A stretch of 64,000 nucleotides of DNA from Psychroflexus salis (lineage in GTDB: Bacteria; Bacteroidota; Bacteroidia; Flavobacteriales; Flavobacteriaceae), in contig NZ_BMGL01000006.1 of assembly GCF_014640175.1 (NCBI RefSeq), forward strand, positions 124,001 through 188,000. Direction: 5' to 3'. Under the pieces are notes generated by a model. That model saw only the letters and a list, made by a program, of their open reading frames with translations. It searched no databases and was not told where the DNA came from. Made by a program: the position numbers and the translations under genes. Below, piece by piece: positions 60,570 through 64,000 of the stretch. Every line of letters starts with the position of its first letter. The first letter of the stretch is position 1.

Positions 60570-60613
60570 GTAACTTATGTTACAACTACATTTCATTAAA
60601 AAACATATTTTTG
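60570..60613 (+). promoter_or_regulatory. Promoter and palindrome upstream of the HMA-MBL operon
   Basis: TATTTTTG (60606-60613) matches TAnnTTTG, 13 nt before the ATG at 60627. The inverted repeat GTAACTTATGTTAC (60570-60583) lies exactly where a -33 element would be and could be an operator for a repressor not encoded here. Confidence 0.5.
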
Positions 60614-60626
60614 TAAAAAATTATAT

Positions 60627-60896
60627 ATGGAACTCAATTTTAAAGTTCAAAACTTAAAATGTGGTGGATGTGCAAATAGCATTACTAAAAAGCTTTTAAG
60701 TTTAAATGAAGTAAATGCTGTAAATGTAAATTCAGAAACTGCTGAAGTTACAGTTAGCACTACCAATGCTTCATCTGAAGCGATTTTAAGAGAAACTTTA
60801 CTTAGCTTAGGATATCCCGTTGAAGGTGATAAAAATGCAATAACAAGTAAAGCAAAATCTTTTATTAGTTGTGCAACAGGAAGAATGTCGAATTAA
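60627..60896 (+). CDS. Heavy-metal-associated (HMA) domain protein
   Basis: This 89-residue protein is an HMA fold (about residues 1-70) with the metal or thiol motif LKCGGCANSI (Cys12, Cys15) and a C-terminal tail with a third cysteine (SFISCATGRMSN). It is usually a copper chaperone, but the direct neighbour is an MBL-rhodanese protein (11 nt downstream), so a persulfide or sulfane-sulfur carrier role is possible. The spacing shows cotranscription. Confidence 0.88.
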   Translation: MELNFKVQNLKCGGCANSITKKLLSLNEVNAVNVNSETAEVTVSTTNASSEAILRETLLSLGYPVEGDKNAITSKAKSFISCATGRMSN

Positions 60897-60907
60897 AAAA
60901 TTAAACT

Positions 60908-62257
60908 ATGAAAATTAAACAATTTGAAGATGCGCCACTTGCGCATTATTCTTACGCCATAATAAGTAATGAAAAAATGGTAGTAGTAGACCCAGCTAGA
61001 AACCCACTACCCTACTATCAATTTGCAGAAGAAAACAATGCCGAAATTGTAGGTGTTCTAGAAACACATCCACATGCCGATTTTGTAAGTAGCCATTTGC
61101 AAATTCATAAAGAAACAGATGCTACTATTTACGTTAGTAAAATGGTAGGTGCAGAATATCCACACCAAGCTTTTGATGATGGAGATGAGTTTATGTTTGG
61201 AAATGCAACTGTAAAAGCCATTCATACACCAGGCCATTCACCAGACGGAATTACTTTTTATATAACCAATTCTGAAAATGACACAAAAGCTTTATTTACT
61301 GGAGACACTTTATTTATTGGAGATGTCGGCCGACCAGACTTACGTGAAAAAGCAGGAAACATGAAAGCTAAACGTCAAGAATTAGCAGAAGCCATGTACC
61401 AAACCATACAGACTAAGTTTACAAATTTAAGCGATGATGTGTTGGTGTATCCTGCACATGGTGCTGGAAGTTTATGTGGAAAAAACATGAGTGATGCCGC
61501 CAGCTCTACACTAGGAAACGAGCGTGTTGGAAACTGGGCATTCAAAAAGCAAACACAAGAAGAGTTTGTAAATGAAATTTTAAAAGACCAACCCTTTATA
61601 CCAAGTTATTTTGGTTTTAATGTTGATATTAATAAAAAGGGAGCCACTAACTTTAAAAGTAGCATTTCTGATCTTGTAGTGAAGCTAAATATAAATACAA
61701 TTGAAAAAAATAGCCTTATTGTAGATGTTAGAGATCAAGCTGAATTCAAAAAAGCTCATTTTAAGGGAAGTTATAACATCATGGCAAGAGACAGCAAAGA
61801 TAAAATTGAAACTTGGCTAGGTTCCATTATTCAACCAGAAGAAGCGTTTTATCTTGTGGTTAATTCAATATCTGAAATTGAAGAAATCATTAGTCGTATT
61901 GCCAAAATTGGTTACGAAAAACAAATTAAAGCGGTTGTAAGTATAGGTAAAAATGCTAATGTAGTATCAACTGAACCTTTAGATTTAAAGCATTTTAAAT
62001 CTAATTTAAACGATTATAAAATTATCGATATTCGTAATGAAAGTGAGCATAAAAATGAAGTTAAGTTCGAAGCATCTTTAAATCATCCATTAAATCACTT
62101 GCGTACTTCTGCAAAAGAAATAGCTAAAGACAAGCCGATAGTAGTTCACTGTGCTGGTGGATACCGTAGTGCGGCTGGAGCAAGTATACTTGAAGCTAAA
62201 TTAGAAAATGCAAAAGTGTTCGATTTAAGTACAGCTATTGAAGATTTTAATTCATAA
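60908..62257 (+). CDS. MBL-rhodanese fusion (persulfide dioxygenase-like)
   Basis: This 449-residue protein has an N-terminal MBL domain (about 1-240) with THPHADFVSSH (HxHxDxxxxH), HTPGHSPD and FTGDTLFIGDVGRPD, as in ETHE1-type persulfide dioxygenases, followed by two rhodanese domains. The first (about 265-350, IVDVRDQAEFKKAHF) lacks an active-site Cys (VVNSIS). The second (about 365-449, IIDIRNESEHKNE) keeps it in VVHCAGGYRS. Together they would oxidise glutathione-like persulfide and transfer sulfane sulfur. The gene forms an operon with an HMA protein. Confidence 0.9.
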   Translation: MKIKQFEDAPLAHYSYAIISNEKMVVVDPARNPLPYYQFAEENNAEIVGVLETHPHADFVSSHLQIHKETDATIYVSKMVGAEYPHQAFDDGDEFMFGNATVKAIHTPGHSPDGITFYITNSENDTKALFTGDTLFIGDVGRPDLREKAGNMKAKRQELAEAMYQTIQTKFTNLSDDVLVYPAHGAGSLCGKNMSDAASSTLGNERVGNWAFKKQTQEEFVNEILKDQPFIPSYFGFNVDINKKGATNFKSSISDLVVKLNINTIEKNSLIVDVRDQAEFKKAHFKGSYNIMARDSKDKIETWLGSIIQPEEAFYLVVNSISEIEEIISRIAKIGYEKQIKAVVSIGKNANVVSTEPLDLKHFKSNLNDYKIIDIRNESEHKNEVKFEASLNHPLNHLRTSAKEIAKDKPIVVHCAGGYRSAAGASILEAKLENAKVFDLSTAIEDFNS

Positions 62258-62288
62258 TTATTAATTCATAATTAAATCTCTTTGCAAA

Positions 62289-62316
62289 AAAAAAGGCGCT
62301 GATTAGCGCCTTTTTT
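62289..62316. terminator. Bidirectional terminator between the MBL gene and fumC
   Basis: AAAAAAGGCGCT and its complement enclose a 4-nt GATT loop between the convergent stops at 62257 and 62330. Confidence 0.9.
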
Positions 62317-62329
62317 ATGTAATAGTATT

Positions 62330-63730
62330 TTATATTAATTTTCTTCCCGTCATTTCTTCAGGTTTTACCCACTCGTCAAATTCTTTTTCGGTGGTGTGAC
62401 CTAAACGTACTGCTTCTTCTTTTAAAGTTGTTCCGTTTTGATGGGCTGCGTTGGCAATTTCAGCTGCTTTATAATAGCCTATTTTAGTATTTAAGGCAGT
62501 AACCAACATCAATGAATTTCTCAACAACTCATCAATTCGTTCTTGGTTGGGCTCTATTCCTTTTGCACAGTTTACATCGAATGAAACACAAGCATCACCT
62601 AATAATTGAGCTGAAGCCAGCAAATTAGAAGCCATTACTGGTTTAAAAACATTCAATTCAAATTGACCTTGCATTCCACCAACGCTAATAGCCACATCAT
62701 TACCCATTACTTGCGCGCAAACCATGGTTAAAGCTTCACACTGCGTTGGGTTTACTTTACCTGGCATAATGGATGAGCCTGGTTCGTTAGCAGGTATGAT
62801 TAACTCTCCGATACCACTTCTTGGGCCTGAAGAAAGCATGCGTATATCATTAGCAATTTTATTCAAAGAAACTGCTAATTGTTTAAGAGCTCCGTGTGTT
62901 TCAACAAATGCATCATGTGCTGCTAAGGCTTCAAACTTATTTTCAGCAGAAACAAATGGTAATCCTGTAAATTTAGCAATATATTCAGCTACTTTCTGGG
63001 CATAATTATCGGGTGTGTTTAAACCTGTACCAACTGCAGTACCGCCTAAAGCTAATTCTTGTAAATGGGGTAATGTGTTTTTTAAGGCTTTTAAACCATG
63101 ATCCAATTGCGAAACATAGCCACTAAATTCTTGGCCTATGGTTAAAGGGGTAGCATCCATAAAATGTGTTCTACCAATTTTAACAACATCTTTAAAGGCT
63201 TCTGCTTTTTTATGTAATGTATCTCTTAACTGTTGAATACCAGGAATAGTTACTTCAACAATTTTTTTATAGGCTGCAATATGCATTCCAGTTGGAAAAG
63301 TATCGTTAGAAGATTGCGATTTGTTTACATCATCGTTTGGCGAAACACTGCGTGTTCCTTCTCCTAATTTATTTCCTTGAATTTGATGGGCTCGGTTAGC
63401 TACTACTTCGTTCACATTCATATTACTTTGCGTGCCCGATCCTGTTTGCCAAATTACTAACGGAAATTGATCGTTGTGTTTTCCTTCTAAAATTTCATCG
63501 CAAACTTGTGCGATTAAATCTCTTTTTTCTTTAGCTAAAACACCTAGCTCTGCATTGGTAAACGCAGCAGCTTTTTTTAAGTACGCAAAACCTTCAATAA
63601 TTTCGAAAGGCATGGACGCGGCTGGACCGATTTTAAAATTATTTCTAGAGCGTTCGGTTTGTGCTCCCCAAAGTTTTTCTGCTGGAACTTTAACTTCTCC
63701 TATAGTATCTTTTTCTATTCTATATTCCAT
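62330..63730 (-). CDS. fumC: Fumarate hydratase, class II
   Basis: This 466-residue enzyme interconverts fumarate and malate in the citrate cycle. It carries the family signature [35 protein letters not shown], and [18 protein letters not shown]. Length and motifs match the iron-independent class II enzyme. It starts at [22 protein letters not shown]. It is monocistronic, with its terminator shared with the MBL gene. Confidence 0.98.
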   Translation of the reverse strand: MEYRIEKDTIGEVKVPAEKLWGAQTERSRNNFKIGPAASMPFEIIEGFAYLKKAAAFTNAELGVLAKEKRDLIAQVCDEILEGKHNDQFPLVIWQTGSGTQSNMNVNEVVANRAHQIQGNKLGEGTRSVSPNDDVNKSQSSNDTFPTGMHIAAYKKIVEVTIPGIQQLRDTLHKKAEAFKDVVKIGRTHFMDATPLTIGQEFSGYVSQLDHGLKALKNTLPHLQELALGGTAVGTGLNTPDNYAQKVAEYIAKFTGLPFVSAENKFEALAAHDAFVETHGALKQLAVSLNKIANDIRMLSSGPRSGIGELIIPANEPGSSIMPGKVNPTQCEALTMVCAQVMGNDVAISVGGMQGQFELNVFKPVMASNLLASAQLLGDACVSFDVNCAKGIEPNQERIDELLRNSLMLVTALNTKIGYYKAAEIANAAHQNGTTLKEEAVRLGHTTEKEFDEWVKPEEMTGRKLI

Positions 63731-63852
63731 GTAATTTGATTTTATAACTTCAACAAATTTAAGAAAATATGTTACTGTTTAATAGTGTTTAGTGCATTAA
63801 AAAAAGTTGATAATTTCTATTTGAAAATGCATGTGATTTTTAGTTGATGTAC

Positions 63853-63860
63853 TATATTTG
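63853..63860 (+). promoter_or_regulatory. -7 box of the partial membrane gene
   Basis: TATATTTG matches TAnnTTTG, 19 nt before the ATG at 63880. No -33 element is clear. Confidence 0.5.
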
Positions 63861-63879
63861 CAATATAAATTAAAGCATT

Positions 63880-64000
63880 ATGTTCGATATTAATCAATAT
63901 TTAGGTTTTCTTGCATTTTTAACCATATTAACCATAGGTTTTTGGTTGTTAATATTTTTAACTGCTATTATTCCATATTGGATTGGTGGTGCTTTAATAG
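63880..64000 (+). CDS. Membrane protein of unknown function (partial, N-terminus)
   Basis: An open frame starts at ATG 63880 (MFDINQYLGFLAFLTILTIG) and runs off the window after 40 codons. The visible part is hydrophobic (one or two helices), with a -7 box upstream. It may be a short membrane protein; no family can be given. Confidence 0.5.
   Translation, partial: MFDINQYLGFLAFLTILTIGFWLLIFLTAIIPYWIGGALI

Overview
The window reads as chromosomal core of a low-GC member of the Bacteroidota, family Flavobacteriaceae (genus not assignable from this sequence alone). The evidence is a type IX secretion plug protein and a secreted protein with a type A sorting tail, TonB-dependent receptors with carboxypeptidase-regulatory N-termini, a DUF4249 lipoprotein, Na+-NQR, a fused E1 alpha/beta 2-oxoacid dehydrogenase, several flavobacterial DUF families (DUF5103, DUF6095, DUF6122, DUF6428), and many TAnnTTTG -7 promoter boxes. 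I see no prophage, transposase, CRISPR array, toxin-antitoxin pair or restriction system.

Layout. 0-8 kb: start of nqrB and nqrA, the T9SS plug protein, proline catabolism (pruA), a T9SS cargo protein, rimO, a REP-like intergenic element and a DUF6122 membrane protein. 8-13.5 kb: an orphan secreted protein, an ECF sigma / anti-sigma-like / outer-membrane-barrel trio, a hydrolase and a thioesterase. 13.5-20.5 kb: a forward run of dnaA, a low-molecular-weight tyrosine phosphatase, an RsmI-like methylase, a TonB receptor with its DUF4249 partner, murQ and DUF6095. 20.5-26.1 kb: lipoproteins, an MFS transporter, an M48 protease, two tandem msrB genes and a PQQ-type sugar dehydrogenase. 26.3-34.3 kb: fused E1, two bacterial PH-domain proteins with a SPOR-like protein, menB, and a divergent cysteine dioxygenase / PLP decarboxylase pair that would make hypotaurine. 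34.4-37.4 kb: an arsenic operon (arsR, DUF6428, acr3, arsC, plus a thioredoxin-fold gene) with an apparent operator at its promoter. 37.4-45.2 kb: an OmpP1/FadL-like porin, a striking Arg/Ser/Asn-rich lipoprotein, proS, two identical tRNA-Glu genes, rpsT, a MutS2-like gene and a DCC protein. 45.3-58.4 kb: truA, an ABC exporter, a tiny translationally coupled membrane/coiled-coil gene, an MBL hydrolase, a conserved orphan, a large TPR protein, PAP2 and a very large Oar-like TonB receptor. 58.5-64 kb: a sulfur-oriented block (Lrp regulator, methionine gamma-lyase-like enzyme, HMA protein, MBL-rhodanese fusion), fumC and the start of a membrane protein.

How it fits together. Three small systems stand out: cysteine to hypotaurine (32.4-34.3 kb), arsenate reduction and arsenite export (34.4-37.4 kb), and methionine/persulfide sulfur handling (58.5-62.3 kb). 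At least three genes must use TTG starts, and two of these starts lie only 7-8 nt after a -7 box, which suggests leaderless or nearly leaderless mRNAs. Nothing here is a clear-cut undescribed system. The strongest candidates for new biology are the HMA-MBL-rhodanese pair with its palindromic upstream site, the Arg/Ser-rich exported lipoprotein, the sigma/anti-sigma/barrel trio and the 489-residue orphan at 48.9 kb. Family assignments rest on recognising motifs by eye; no database search was run.
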